Shown: piece after piece, positions 26,945 through 35,969 of the stretch
Layout: each line of letters opens with the position of its first letter
How positions within the stretch are numbered: position 1 is the stretch's first letter
NCBI GenBank assembly: GCA_902775555.1
Contig: CACYMQ010000003.1
Coordinates: 1-64,000, forward strand
Direction of reading: 5' to 3'
DNA length: 64,000 bases
Origin: an uncultured Lachnospiraceae bacterium
Lineage (GTDB): Bacteria; Bacillota; Clostridia; Lachnospirales; Lachnospiraceae
Program-made: the position numbers and the translations under genes
The notes under the pieces: generated by a model
Told to the model about the DNA's origin: nothing
Databases searched by the model: none
What the model saw: the letters and a program-made list of their open reading frames with translations, nothing else

Positions 26945-27493
26945 TTACTCAGCTGCTTCGCCGCCTTCTGCAGGCTGCTCAGCTCCGTCTGCCGGTGCTG
27001 CTTCGCCGCCCTCTGCAGGCTGCTCAGCTCCGTCTGCCGGTGCTGCTTCGCCACCCTCTGCCGGTGCTGCTTCGCCACCCTCTGCCGGTGCAGCCTGACC
27101 AAAGGTATAGGAGCCTTTTTCTGCCACATACTCGGAACCATTATCAAACTTGAATGTAAGAGTCTTGGCATCCTTGTTGTACAGCATGCTCATAACAATG
27201 TTGTCATCCTTCTTGAGCTCAACTCCGTCGGACTTGTATGCCGGCTTATACTCCTGAGTTCCTGACTTACCTGTAAGTGTCGCCTTGTCACCATCAAACT
27301 TGAAAACCATCATCAGGTCATCAACCGTAACTCCCATTGTGGCAGCTACTTCTTCCGGTGTCTGTCCGTTGATCTTGGTTACCTTCCATTCTCCCTGAAC
27401 ATCCTTCTCAACACCACAGCCCACGAGACACAGTCCCATCAACATTGCGGCCACAAGTACAAGGACCAGTTTCTTAGTTACTTTCTTCATCAT
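26945..27493 (-). CDS. Small lipoprotein with Ala/Pro/Glu/Gly repeat tail
   Basis: 182 residues; GGAGG lies 6 bp before the ATG. Lipoprotein signal: MKKVTKKLVLVLVAAMLMG then lipobox VGC. The middle (about 30-130) is a small beta-barrel-like domain of the kind found in Lachnospiraceae lipoproteins (GEWKVTKINGQ start, DDLMMVFKFDGDKATLTG). The tail after FGQ is a run of AAPAEGGE and AAPADGAEQPAEGGE units. It is presumably anchored in the membrane with the tail acting as a flexible spacer. Function unknown. Confidence 0.78.
   Translation of the reverse strand: MMKKVTKKLVLVLVAAMLMGLCLVGCGVEKDVQGEWKVTKINGQTPEEVAATMGVTVDDLMMVFKFDGDKATLTGKSGTQEYKPAYKSDGVELKKDDNIVMSMLYNKDAKTLTFKFDNGSEYVAEKGSYTFGQAAPAEGGEAAPAEGGEAAPADGAEQPAEGGEAAPADGAEQPAEGGEAAE
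26947..27095. repeat. Tandem repeats encoding the lipoprotein tail
   Basis: Two copies of a 45-bp unit (tgctcagctccgtctgccgg core) followed by two copies of a 24-bp unit (gctgcttcgccaccctctgc core). They keep the frame and are expected to vary in number between strains. Confidence 0.75.
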
Positions 27494-27591
27494 CCTTTAC
27501 CTCCATAAATGTTTTTTTTGGTAACGAGTTCATTTTACACAGAACCGTGCGAATTTCAACATTTTTGGCACTTTCTTCCAAAAGGTGGCGT

Positions 27592-27627
27592 AAAAAGACA
27601 AATTGGCACCAATGGCGCCAATTTGTC
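27592..27627 (-). terminator. Rho-independent terminator of the DUF6765 operon
   Basis: Perfect 11-bp inverted repeat GACAAATTGGC/GCCAATTTGTC with a 9-base loop, followed on the minus strand by TTTTTACG. It lies about 70 bp after the stop of the last operon gene. The rest of 27494-27696 shows nothing else clear. Confidence 0.75.
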
Positions 27628-27696
27628 ACGAAAAGCGCATTTCGTTGTCAGAAAGCGAAAATCACCCTTCTCTTCATTATCAGATTCCATGTTGCC

Positions 27697-28233
27697 TCAC
27701 GGCTGTATCGCCACCATTTCACGCGGCTGTAATGCCGTCACGATCCTGTGCAGGGCGGAATAGATGATGCTGACGGCATAGATATAAACCGCTGTTTCGA
27801 TCTTTCCAAGGAAGATAAGACAGAGGACAGAGAGAATGAGATTCCCTATCGCATAAACCATCCCGATCCGCCATCCCGGAGAACCGCTGCGTTTCATCTC
27901 CCTGGCGTGAAGCAGTGAGATCACACCGTATATGGCATGAACCACCAACAGATACAGCATCACATATGTAATGGGGATATCATTCAGAGACATGGTGAAT
28001 GCGGCGAAATCAACGGCAATGATCCCCCGGTACAGCAGGCTTTTCCCACCCACCATCTTTCGTCCCAGAAAAAAGTAAAAGATCAGATATCTGAATCCGA
28101 AGATCACCAGTGCAAATGAAAGGACCCCGACCACAATCCAATAATTGTTCTTCGGTTCAAGGATCAGTACCAGTGCAAGAAAGATCAGGATGATACTGAT
28201 CACGGTATTTCCGATCAACTGCAGTTTTCTCAT
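27697..28233 (-). CDS. Small polytopic membrane protein (HdeD/DUF308-like)
   Basis: 178 residues with about six hydrophobic helices, short loops and an Arg/Lys-containing loop REMKRSGSPGWR. The layout is like HdeD/DUF308 membrane proteins, but the sequence match is only an impression. The start overlaps the stop of the upstream DUF6765 gene by 4 bp (ATGA), so the two are translationally coupled. Last gene of a three-gene operon that ends in a strong terminator. Confidence 0.72.
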   Translation of the reverse strand: MRKLQLIGNTVISIILIFLALVLILEPKNNYWIVVGVLSFALVIFGFRYLIFYFFLGRKMVGGKSLLYRGIIAVDFAAFTMSLNDIPITYVMLYLLVVHAIYGVISLLHAREMKRSGSPGWRIGMVYAIGNLILSVLCLIFLGKIETAVYIYAVSIIYSALHRIVTALQPREMVAIQP

Positions 28234-29411
28234 TGATCCTTCGCCCCCTTTCCCTGTTCGGCGGATCCGGCTTTCCGGACGTCCTCAGCGTCAGCCTTCG
28301 ATAAAGCATCCCTCTGCAGCTGTACACTGCTTCCGGTCAGATAGAGTGTTTTCCCTGCCAGCGGATTTCCGGAAGCAGCGATCTCCTCCGTCACCATACG
28401 TTTCTGCCTGAGAGCCCCCAGAATAAACTGACCGAGCCAGGTGTTCCCGTGATCCCGGGAGGTCATGTATTCCTCCTGATGCCTGTCTGCCTGAAAATCC
28501 GGGATCTCTTCCCCGAATACTTCCTCCCCAAGCTGCTTCCAGTCATCACTTGCCCACAGCTGACGACGACGGATGATCTCCCTGATCCGCTGGTCGTAGG
28601 GTGCGAATGCTTCAAAATCGTAGGTATCCTTTTTAAATTCGGGAATTTCCCCTCTTAAATATTTCAATGCATGGATCATCTGGCCAAAGGCATGATAAAA
28701 ATCCGAAGGATTGTCCTTCCGTATCTTCCCATAGCCTCCCCATGCCGGGAGATAACTGTATACCGCAAAACTGTAATCCGGAAAATGTCCTGCCCGCCCA
28801 TGTCCTAGGTTCATTATGGAACGCTCATTTGACTGATAGGGACTGTTGATATAGAATCCACGGTCCGGATCATCCGGAACTCCGAGAGCATGCTTGAATT
28901 TCACCTGCTTCTGGGTTCCGTCCGGCATTTCCTCATAGAAATACCGGTTTGTATTATTGATCACCAGCGACGGCGTGCCCGCAAAATAACGGTGTGCCCA
29001 GGTATCCGCCAGCACATGCATGGCAATACCCATGACCATGGGCGCTCTTCCCTTTGCCAGTTCCACGGTCTTCACCAGCAGATCACTGTTGGTATTGCAG
29101 ATCAATCGGTATTTTCTCCGGTACCACCTCGTTCCCTTCACCTCTGCATACAGATCCCCGGGAAGGAAATGGAAGGATGACCATATCTGTGTGATCTCCT
29201 GGATCCCCTGACGGTTCAGGGTCATATCCGCAAGATCCAGCTGGAACTGGGTGGTGGCTGCCTCAGTCGGACCGCCGATCTTCACCAGATATGCCGCATT
29301 AAAGAAGTCTATGAGGGCCGCTCCTTCAGCGATCTCTCTCATCTCCGCCGGTGTAAAGCCCGCAAATCCGGCAGCTGCGTATGTTGCATAATAATGAAAA
29401 TCTACCTGCAT
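28230..29411 (-). CDS. DUF6765-family His-rich protein
   Basis: 393 residues. It begins MQVDFHYYATY and contains GIAMHVLADTWAHRYFAG, GHGRAGHFPDYSF and many other His/Asp residues spaced as in zinc-dependent phospholipase C/nuclease-type helical folds. This matches my memory of DUF6765 proteins, whose activity is not established. No signal peptide or membrane helix, so it is cytoplasmic. It overlaps both neighbours (10 bp upstream, 4 bp downstream) in an operon with two small membrane proteins, so a membrane-linked role is possible. Confidence 0.75.
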   Translation of the reverse strand: MQVDFHYYATYAAAGFAGFTPAEMREIAEGAALIDFFNAAYLVKIGGPTEAATTQFQLDLADMTLNRQGIQEITQIWSSFHFLPGDLYAEVKGTRWYRRKYRLICNTNSDLLVKTVELAKGRAPMVMGIAMHVLADTWAHRYFAGTPSLVINNTNRYFYEEMPDGTQKQVKFKHALGVPDDPDRGFYINSPYQSNERSIMNLGHGRAGHFPDYSFAVYSYLPAWGGYGKIRKDNPSDFYHAFGQMIHALKYLRGEIPEFKKDTYDFEAFAPYDQRIREIIRRRQLWASDDWKQLGEEVFGEEIPDFQADRHQEEYMTSRDHGNTWLGQFILGALRQKRMVTEEIAASGNPLAGKTLYLTGSSVQLQRDALSKADAEDVRKAGSAEQGKGAKDQ

Positions 29412-29941
29412 ACTGCCTCCGATCCCAAATCCTCTGCCGCCAGAACCTTCTTAAGCTTTCCGACACGGATAGACGAAACGAATAAATGTATTAAAAGAAT
29501 AAAAACAGTAAGATCCACAAGACCCGAAGACAACATCGTATCCCAGGCCTCCGTGTCACCTGTGTTTATACTGTCAGCTGCTGTTCCCACACCCTCCAGA
29601 AGATTGGACAGGACCAGGAGAACGATCAGGATACGATATCCGTATCGCTTTTTATTTCCCTGTTCCTTTCCGTCCGCTCTTGCGGACAGGCCGACATAGA
29701 TATAGAGTCCCACGACCACCAGCATGGAGATCAGCACTGTGATTATCTTGACTGTAGCCATATCATCTTCCAGGAGGGAAAAATCCTCCAAAAACTGCCG
29801 CAGCATTCCCTTGTTGATCACAAAGAAAAGAATGAGCCGGATCAGTGACCATAAGCCAAATGCAATGACCGCAGTTCCGCCGATCACCAGATTATCCTGA
29901 TATTTTCTGAGCTTGATCAGCTCTATACGTTCTTCTAACAT
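29402..29941 (-). CDS. Small membrane protein, first gene of the DUF6765 operon
   Basis: 179 residues with about four membrane helices (about 20-40, 62-85, 103-125 and 138-160) and charged ends. No family recognised. Its last codons overlap the start of the DUF6765 gene. Probably a membrane partner of that protein. Confidence 0.7.
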   Translation of the reverse strand: MLEERIELIKLRKYQDNLVIGGTAVIAFGLWSLIRLILFFVINKGMLRQFLEDFSLLEDDMATVKIITVLISMLVVVGLYIYVGLSARADGKEQGNKKRYGYRILIVLLVLSNLLEGVGTAADSINTGDTEAWDTMLSSGLVDLTVFILLIHLFVSSIRVGKLKKVLAAEDLGSEAVCR

Positions 29942-29970
29942 TACCCGATGCCGTCTCCTTTCTTGATAAT

Positions 29971-30624
29971 TTAACCGCGTTTCAATGATGACGCAGCATT
30001 CGGAAAGGTAAAATAAGTATCCGGATAGGGTTCATCCGCCAGCATGAAATGCCACCACTCACATTCCAGCGGCAGAAACCCGTTTCTCACCATCACCCGT
30101 TGAAGGAACATCCGGTTCTCATACTGTTCCTCCGTGATCCCGCGGTAAGTCGGATGGGACACCTCACTGAAGAGATCAAAGGGTCCTCCCATATCCACTT
30201 CCTTTCCCGAATTCATATCCAGCAGTGTCAGATCGATAGCGCTTCCCCGGCTGTGGCTCGACTGTTTTGCGATATAGCCTTTGCTGAACAGATCCTGCTT
30301 CTGCAGTTCCGGATAGAAATACGGTTTCATCCGTATATCCTGGTCCTCGATCCCCCAGAATACGAACTGCTTTACCGCACAGGCCGGTCGATAGGCATCA
30401 AAAACCTTCAGCCGGTAACCGCTAACAATGAGTTCATTGCTGACAGCCTTCAGGGCACGGGCCGCCTCCTTCGTCAGAAGCGCCACCGGCTCTTCATAAC
30501 CGTCGATCCGTTCACCTATAAAATTAAATGTGGAATGATATCTGATCTCCTGAATGATACCCGGAACATGATCCGACAGCATAACAAATCCGGAAGCATC
30601 TTCCGTATCGGTCCTTTGTGCCAT
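29971..30624 (-). CDS. VanX/DdpX-type D-alanyl-D-alanine dipeptidase
   Basis: 217 residues from the ATG at 30624, chosen because GGGGGAAA lies upstream; the 90 extra codons of the longer frame look non-coding. Zinc-site motifs of the peptidase M15D family are present: SSHSRGSAIDLTL (His and Asp ligands) and ECEWWHF (catalytic Glu and His ligand). DAYRPACAV is also typical. These enzymes hydrolyse D-Ala-D-Ala. No vanH, vanA or vanRS genes lie nearby, so it is more likely a cell-wall recycling enzyme than a vancomycin resistance determinant. No signal peptide seen. Confidence 0.88.
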   Translation of the reverse strand: MAQRTDTEDASGFVMLSDHVPGIIQEIRYHSTFNFIGERIDGYEEPVALLTKEAARALKAVSNELIVSGYRLKVFDAYRPACAVKQFVFWGIEDQDIRMKPYFYPELQKQDLFSKGYIAKQSSHSRGSAIDLTLLDMNSGKEVDMGGPFDLFSEVSHPTYRGITEEQYENRMFLQRVMVRNGFLPLECEWWHFMLADEPYPDTYFTFPNAASSLKRG

Positions 30625-30794
30625 TGGAATTTCCCCCTTCTTCCTCCTCCGGGTCATCCCGGAATCTCTGTCTCTTCCATTATACCTTATTTCCCGATAT
30701 ATCGCCATAAGGAACATCCATAGGTTATCCTTTCCGGCATGTCTTATTTTGCAAATCCGATGATTCCCTTCTTTCTTTATATTCGGGGATGTGG

Positions 30795-30800
30795 TACAAT
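30795..30800 (+). promoter_or_regulatory. Extended -10 promoter for the 105-residue protein
   Basis: TGTGGTACAAT gives an extended -10 (TG, one base, TACAAT). No good -35 is visible. The start codon is 46 bp downstream. Confidence 0.5.
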
Positions 30801-30845
30801 AGATTTGTATTTCTATTGTACTACACAAGAGGAGGGTATTACTAT

Positions 30846-31163
30846 ATGGGAAACACGAATGAAAGCACAGTCTATGAGGATGCAATCTGGTCAATCACTC
30901 TTCGGCCCAGAAACCTGACACACGCAGGTGAGCCTGACAGAAAGGTCTGGGTCAGCAAGAAAGGAAATGAAGTAGCACATTTTACCGATAAGTATCGTGG
31001 TTATGGTCATTACATGGACCATGAAGACATGCTGGATCCCGAAATCTCCGCTTCGGCAAGAAAAGCCTGGGAGATGCTGAAGGAGGGTCCCTTCACCCCT
31101 GAAATGCTGGAATCCATTCGTGCTGAGGTTGCAAAGATCATGAATAAGGAAGCAGAATCATAA
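30846..31163 (+). CDS. Small conserved-looking cytoplasmic protein
   Basis: 105 residues from the ATG at 30846 (MGNTNESTVYED), with GGAGGG upstream; the longer frame from 30789 would place the promoter inside the gene. Hydrophilic, no signal or membrane segment. A compact N-terminal part (WSITLRPRNLTHAGEPDRKVWVSKKGNEVAHFTDKY is spread over residues 15-50) is followed by a helical tail. No family recognised. It stands alone with its own promoter and a strong terminator, between divergent vanX-like and downstream vWA genes. Confidence 0.75.
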   Translation: MGNTNESTVYEDAIWSITLRPRNLTHAGEPDRKVWVSKKGNEVAHFTDKYRGYGHYMDHEDMLDPEISASARKAWEMLKEGPFTPEMLESIRAEVAKIMNKEAES

Positions 31164-31177
31164 GCTGCTGCAGAACG

Positions 31178-31206
31178 GGGCTGTCCTGAACGACAGCCCT
31201 TTTTTA
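31178..31206 (+). terminator. Rho-independent terminator
   Basis: Perfect stem GGGCTGTC/GACAGCCC with a 6-base loop and six Ts directly after. It ends the 105-residue gene. Confidence 0.9.
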
Positions 31207-31343
31207 TTGCTTTTTTTGCCCTTTCTTCTCTCCCCGCAAATGTCGCATGTCATGCGACCATCTCCTCTCCCGTCCGGCCTATAATAAGCTCAACAAAGAA
31301 AACAACCGGGAACCCCGGCCAATAAGAAGAGGAGGAACTCATT

Positions 31344-32018
31344 ATGAAGAAAGGTCTTACCGAAATCGTTTTTATCCTTGACCGAAGCGGATCCATGTCC
31401 GGGCTGGAAGCTGATACCATCGGCGGGTACAACTCCATGCTGAAAAAGCAGCAGAGGGAAGCCGGAGAAGCACTGATCTCCACAGTCCTTTTTGATGACA
31501 AGGTCGAGATCCTGCATGACCGCAAGCCTCTGGATCAGGTGTCGCCCATTACGGATAAGGAATACTTCGTCCGTGGCTGCACTGCCCTTCTGGACGCCGT
31601 CGGCGGAGCCATCCACCATATCGGAAACATTCATAAATATGCCAGAAAAGAGGATGTTCCCGAGAAGACCCTGTTTATCATCACCACGGACGGCATGGAA
31701 AATGCCAGCCGGAATTACACCTACGACAAGGTGAAAAAAATGGTGGAACGTCAGAAGAAAAAATATCACTGGGAATTCATTTTCCTCGGAGCAAATATCG
31801 ATGCCGTTGAAGTAGCCGGACGTTTTGGCGTAGCTTCCAACCGGGCTGTCCGCTATGAATGTGACAGCGAAGGGACTGCCCTGAACTTCCAGGTTATGTC
31901 GAAAATGGTCTCCTGCGCAAGAAGCGCTCCCACCGCTGCGAAAATGGAAGAATACTTCGAGGCGGACGAGCTTCTCGCCCCCATCCAGGAGGATTATAAA
32001 AAGCGCCACAAGGCATGA
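31344..32018 (+). CDS. von Willebrand factor A-domain protein
   Basis: 224 residues; GAGGAGG upstream. The whole protein is one vWA domain with an intact metal-ion-dependent adhesion site: Asp13-Arg-Ser15-Gly-Ser17 (FILDRSGSMSG), a Thr in the GCTALLDAV loop and Asp in IITTDGMEN. No signal peptide, so it acts in the cytoplasm, as vWA proteins of tellurium-resistance or AAA/MoxR-type complexes do. It converges with a macro-domain gene, a pairing that recurs with these families. No AAA ATPase is adjacent. Confidence 0.85.
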   Translation: MKKGLTEIVFILDRSGSMSGLEADTIGGYNSMLKKQQREAGEALISTVLFDDKVEILHDRKPLDQVSPITDKEYFVRGCTALLDAVGGAIHHIGNIHKYARKEDVPEKTLFIITTDGMENASRNYTYDKVKKMVERQKKKYHWEFIFLGANIDAVEVAGRFGVASNRAVRYECDSEGTALNFQVMSKMVSCARSAPTAAKMEEYFEADELLAPIQEDYKKRHKA

Positions 32019-32042
32019 GAGTCAAAAGAGAGAGTCAAAAGA

Positions 32043-32076
32043 GAGAGAACCGGGCAGCGAAGTCCGGTTCTCTCTT
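32043..32076 (+). terminator. Terminator hairpin after the vWA gene
   Basis: Stem GAGAGAACCGG/CCGGTTCTCTC with a 10-base loop, then TTCATTATTTCTATTTTA. It sits between convergent genes, so it may serve both. Direct repeats of GAGAGTCAAAA precede it (32019-32045). Confidence 0.65.
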
Positions 32077-32137
32077 CATTATTTCTATTTTATTTCTTCC
32101 CCTGCCACCTGTGCAGGCACATTTCCGGGAGGGATCC

Positions 32138-33262
32138 TTACTCACCCAGAAGCGGCTGCCTATGATCAAAAAGCGCAAGGTTAATGGTATAGGTATCATA
32201 GACTCCATGCTCGATAAAATACTCTATGATCAGATCAAACTTGTTGCTGTGGGACAGGGCAAATCCTGCACGCTTCAGGAAATCCTGCGTTTCATCCAGA
32301 TTCAGACGGAGCGCCAGAGCGAAGGCCACGGCCGTCATCTTCTTGGGCTGATATTCTTCCTTACCCCGGATCTTGGAGAAGAGCTTCCTGTCCACATTTG
32401 CGCGCTTATAGACTTCCACATCCGTGTATCCCTTTTCATCAATCCACCAGAGCAGTGCCTCCTGCCAGGTATCATCGATGTGCTTCATCCGCTCCTCCAG
32501 CGTATCGGAAGCCGCCGCATCTTCAAGGGCAAGGACAGCTTTTTCTTCTTCCTGTTCGTTTACGGAAATACCGGGCGTCGGCATGGGCATCGCAGCCGTG
32601 TAGACGTCATCCTCCATCCGCATGCTGTCTTCTGTCGGCCTCTGCATCGGAGCGGACGCCATTCCTATTCCCGAATGCCTCCCCGAATATTTGGCGTGAT
32701 GTGTCTTTCCGTACTCCTCCTTCTTCTTTGCCTCTACCGTCTTCTCATCGATATATGCGTCGATCTCCGAGAAGATCCTGCCGGACAGGACAAAGGAATC
32801 GGAATCAAAGACCACCAGGATGATCTTCATTTCATGATCCTTCAGATATTCCGTGAAGACCGAAACGGCGATATTCAGTGCCTCCGCCCTTGGAAATCCG
32901 TAAACACCCGTAGCGATCAGGGGAAATGCCACGCTTTCACATCCCAGCTTCTCCGCCTCCTCCAGGCTGTTTTGGTAGCATGCCCGAAGGTTCTCCAGTT
33001 CCCCGTGATCTCCTCCGGACCAGGAAGGTCCTACCGTATGAATGATGTATCTTGCATGAAGTGCGAAAGCCGGTGTGGCTGCGGCCTGACCTACATTCAG
33101 TCTTCCGATCCTGGTTCTCTCCGCAAGGAGCAGTTCGGCTCCCGCTGCCTCGTAGATCGCCCGGTCCGTACCATCCGCATAGGTCGGTTCCGGGTTCGCC
33201 GTATTCACTATCGCATCTGCTTTCACTTTGGTTATGTCATTTCTGACGATCCGAAATGCCAC
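32138..33262 (-). CDS. Macro-domain protein with C-terminal helical (HTH-like) domain
   Basis: 374 residues; GTG start with GGAGGTGA upstream. Residues 1-170 are a macro domain (VKADAIVNTANPEPTYADG, FPLIATGVYGFP), which binds ADP-ribose or removes it from proteins or metabolites. A Met/Pro/Glu-rich linker follows (about 185-265). The C-terminal 110 residues (WQEALLWWIDEKGYTDVEVY onward) are helical with the look of an XRE-type fold (KRANVDRKLFSKIRG). This two-part layout is known in Firmicutes, but its substrate is not established. Confidence 0.85.
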   Translation of the reverse strand: MAFRIVRNDITKVKADAIVNTANPEPTYADGTDRAIYEAAGAELLLAERTRIGRLNVGQAAATPAFALHARYIIHTVGPSWSGGDHGELENLRACYQNSLEEAEKLGCESVAFPLIATGVYGFPRAEALNIAVSVFTEYLKDHEMKIILVVFDSDSFVLSGRIFSEIDAYIDEKTVEAKKKEEYGKTHHAKYSGRHSGIGMASAPMQRPTEDSMRMEDDVYTAAMPMPTPGISVNEQEEEKAVLALEDAAASDTLEERMKHIDDTWQEALLWWIDEKGYTDVEVYKRANVDRKLFSKIRGKEEYQPKKMTAVAFALALRLNLDETQDFLKRAGFALSHSNKFDLIIEYFIEHGVYDTYTINLALFDHRQPLLGE

Positions 33263-33357
33263 GCTGTCACCTCCAAAATATGCCCGAAAATCTTCTGTCC
33301 ATCAACACAGGTGATGCATTTGACCGGACTCCGGTCTGTCCTTCTTTCTCCCGCAGA

Positions 33358-34977
33358 TCATTCCTTCCTGTCCACAACCAGTGTCGCGGAGCCATAGGCT
33401 TTAAGGGGCCTGCCGTTCTCATCCTTTTCAAGGGTATATCTTACATGGAACGGCACACGTCCTACCGTCAGGGGGATAATGCCTTCGATGGATTCCACTC
33501 CCTGCTCAAGCTGTTTATGCCAGTCTCTGTATTGATCCGCATAGTCCGGGGGAAAGACTCCGTTCTCGATCACAGGCTCGGGATAATTCTTGATGAGCGG
33601 CGGAAGTCCGAGATCCCGCATACAGCGGAAGCAGGGTCTCATCTCTTTCGTAGCGATCGTATACTCCCAGGCATAGACATTTGCCTGTTCGAAAGCGAAC
33701 TTGTATCTCGCCTCATCCTCGGCCATCTGTTCATGTATCTTCTTCTCAGCAGTGATATTATGCACCATGGCATAGAAGAGGTGCTGTTTCTCCGCTTCCC
33801 CGATCTCACGGACATAGGTGCGGATGCAGATCCTGTCTTCTCCGCAGCAATCCGAATAGACCGTCCGCCAGGTCTCACCCATTTCCTCATCACCGCTTTC
33901 AACGGTCCTCTTCAGCAATGCAAGGTATTTTTCCTTATTCTTCTCATCGAAACCGGTCCAGGCATCCTTTCCTATGATGTCATGCTCACTCATGTTCATA
34001 CCGAGTTCCTTCACGTACTTTCGGTTGACCCGAAGGATCTTCAGTTCCTTCGAATCCTCATCATAGGTAAAGATCGCAGCGCCTCCCACGAAGTTATTGA
34101 AGATCAGCGTCTCCATGGAATTCGGATCCCAGAACTTGCCCGCATCCAGTGTCTTGATCAGATGCATGCCCGGTGTCAGCGGTTCATGATCCAGCTGTAT
34201 CATCTTCTCCAGGAATTCCTCCTCGGGAAGCGGCTTGTAGTACAGGTATCCCTGAATGTATTTACAGCCGGTACTCAGCATATAATCCGCCTGCTCCATG
34301 GTCTCCACACCTTCGGCTATGACCGGCGTGTTCAGCCATTTGGTCATCTGCACGATGGAGCCCAGGATGGTACCTCCCCTGCCTCCGATATCTCCGGCCA
34401 GAAATGCCATATCCAGCTTGATCACATCCACATCCAGATCCTTCAGGATATTCAGGGAGGAGTAGCCGCTGCCGAAGTCATCCATTTCCACGGTATATCC
34501 ATGATCATGCAGCTGCCGCAGCACCTTTGTGATCAGTTCACGACCGCCGATGGCAGAGGACTCGGTGATCTCCAGCCTGAGGAACTTCACCGGTATGTCA
34601 TATTTCTTCCGGATCGCTTCGATCTCCTCTACGTAATTCGTATTATAGATATCATAACGGGACATATTCACGGAAATGGGAATGATGGAGATCCCTTCAT
34701 CCAGGCACTTCCTCTGGAATCTGCAGACCGTCTCAAAGATGTGCAGATCGGCCCGGTAGATCAGGTTATTCTTCTCAAGTACGGGAATAAAATCTCCCGG
34801 CATCTGTATGCCGTAAATAGGATGCTTCCAGCGCATCAGGGCTTCCGCACCCACCATTCTGCCCGTGGAGTGATTGATCTGAGGCTGATACACTGCATAA
34901 ATATGTCCGAAGGTCAGTGCATCCTCAAAACATCCAACCAGTTCCGGTTCTATCATCCGATTTGTCAAGTCTTCCAT
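33358..34977 (-). CDS. EAL-domain c-di-GMP phosphodiesterase with C-terminal PAS-like region
   Basis: 539 residues from the ATG at 34977 (MEDLTNRMIE), where GGGGGC lies upstream; ten extra codons of the longer frame are dropped. An N-terminal EAL domain (about 20-265) keeps the expected motifs: Glu45-Ala-Leu, SVNMSR, LEITESS, MDDFGSGYSS, KLDMAF, AEGVET and QGYLYYKPLP. It should therefore be an active enzyme that linearises c-di-GMP. The C-terminal half holds PAS-like sensor folds (about 280-390 and 410-530). EAL first, sensor last is the reverse of the usual order. No membrane segment. Confidence 0.88.
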   Translation of the reverse strand: MEDLTNRMIEPELVGCFEDALTFGHIYAVYQPQINHSTGRMVGAEALMRWKHPIYGIQMPGDFIPVLEKNNLIYRADLHIFETVCRFQRKCLDEGISIIPISVNMSRYDIYNTNYVEEIEAIRKKYDIPVKFLRLEITESSAIGGRELITKVLRQLHDHGYTVEMDDFGSGYSSLNILKDLDVDVIKLDMAFLAGDIGGRGGTILGSIVQMTKWLNTPVIAEGVETMEQADYMLSTGCKYIQGYLYYKPLPEEEFLEKMIQLDHEPLTPGMHLIKTLDAGKFWDPNSMETLIFNNFVGGAAIFTYDEDSKELKILRVNRKYVKELGMNMSEHDIIGKDAWTGFDEKNKEKYLALLKRTVESGDEEMGETWRTVYSDCCGEDRICIRTYVREIGEAEKQHLFYAMVHNITAEKKIHEQMAEDEARYKFAFEQANVYAWEYTIATKEMRPCFRCMRDLGLPPLIKNYPEPVIENGVFPPDYADQYRDWHKQLEQGVESIEGIIPLTVGRVPFHVRYTLEKDENGRPLKAYGSATLVVDRKE

Positions 34978-35070
34978 AAACAGCCCCCTTTCGCACCATT
35001 TCCCCATAAAAATGATACCATGTAGAAATTTTTTTTTCTACACTTTTTGCATTCTCCGCCGGATATCGAT

Positions 35071-35922
35071 TTATTTCTTCATCACTACATTTACATACTG
35101 ATACGGGATCTCGATACCTGCCTTTTCGAAGGCGTCCTGCACCCGGAGATTGATATCACTGATCACAACCTCCGTTGCCACCGTAGGCTGATAGTAGACC
35201 GTAGTGGCCAGTTCCAGGCTGCTGTCCGCATAAGCGATAAAATACACCGGTCCGTAATCCTCCGTATCCTTCCAGGCGGGGATCGCATGATCTGAATCCC
35301 TTACCACCTGACGGATCGCCTCCATGGCCTTCTTCACATCCGTTCCATATGCTACATGGAACCGCAAATGTACCGACCGGATCTTCGTATTATGACTCAT
35401 ATTCGTTATAATACTTGCATTCACCTTACTGTTGGGAATGATCGCGTCGATGGTATCAATGGTCCGAATGACCACGTGCCGCGCGGTGATATCCATTACG
35501 ACACCCCGGGTCCCGTTATCCAGTTCGATGCGGTCGCCGATCTCAAAGGGACGATTGATGCTGATCATAAGTCCGCAGAAAAGGTCGCTGATCACAGGCT
35601 GCGCAGCAAGACCTACCACCGCACCGATGATGGCTGTTCCCTGGAAAAGAACCGTTCCGAAGCTGGATGTAGCTTCCGCGCTGACCAGTACCCAGACGAT
35701 GGCGATCACGATGATGACCCAGCGGATCAGATTCGAGATAAATCTCGCTTGTATATCCTTCTTTGCACGAAGGCGCTTTGCAAAGAGTCTGCCCTCCACC
35801 TTCAGGATGATCGAAGTGACCACGACAGCGATCGCCGCATAGATCAGAAATTCCAACAGCTTACCGCCCCAATGGCTTGTATCAAATATTTCTTTAAAAT
35901 CAAATCCCGATAACATCTTCAT
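35071..35922 (-). CDS. MscS-family small-conductance mechanosensitive channel
   Basis: 283 residues. Three membrane helices: about 22-42, 62-82 and a Gly/Ala-rich pore helix near 95-115 (GTAIIGAVVGLAAQPVISDLF). The soluble MscS beta domain follows (RPFEIGDRIELDNGTRGVVMDITARHVVI is spread over about 123-150), then the C-terminal vestibule domain. Length and order match MscS. It opens under membrane tension and releases solutes during osmotic downshock. Single gene between the EAL gene and cysK. Confidence 0.9.
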   Translation of the reverse strand: MKMLSGFDFKEIFDTSHWGGKLLEFLIYAAIAVVVTSIILKVEGRLFAKRLRAKKDIQARFISNLIRWVIIVIAIVWVLVSAEATSSFGTVLFQGTAIIGAVVGLAAQPVISDLFCGLMISINRPFEIGDRIELDNGTRGVVMDITARHVVIRTIDTIDAIIPNSKVNASIITNMSHNTKIRSVHLRFHVAYGTDVKKAMEAIRQVVRDSDHAIPAWKDTEDYGPVYFIAYADSSLELATTVYYQPTVATEVVISDINLRVQDAFEKAGIEIPYQYVNVVMKK

Positions 35923-35969
35923 CGTCCTCTCTTACGTCTCCTTTACCGGCAGGGAACCTGAAACAATAA

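Noticed and set aside
29971..30624. Vancomycin resistance locus
   Set aside because: Only the dipeptidase is present; vanH, a vanA-type ligase and the two-component regulator are absent.
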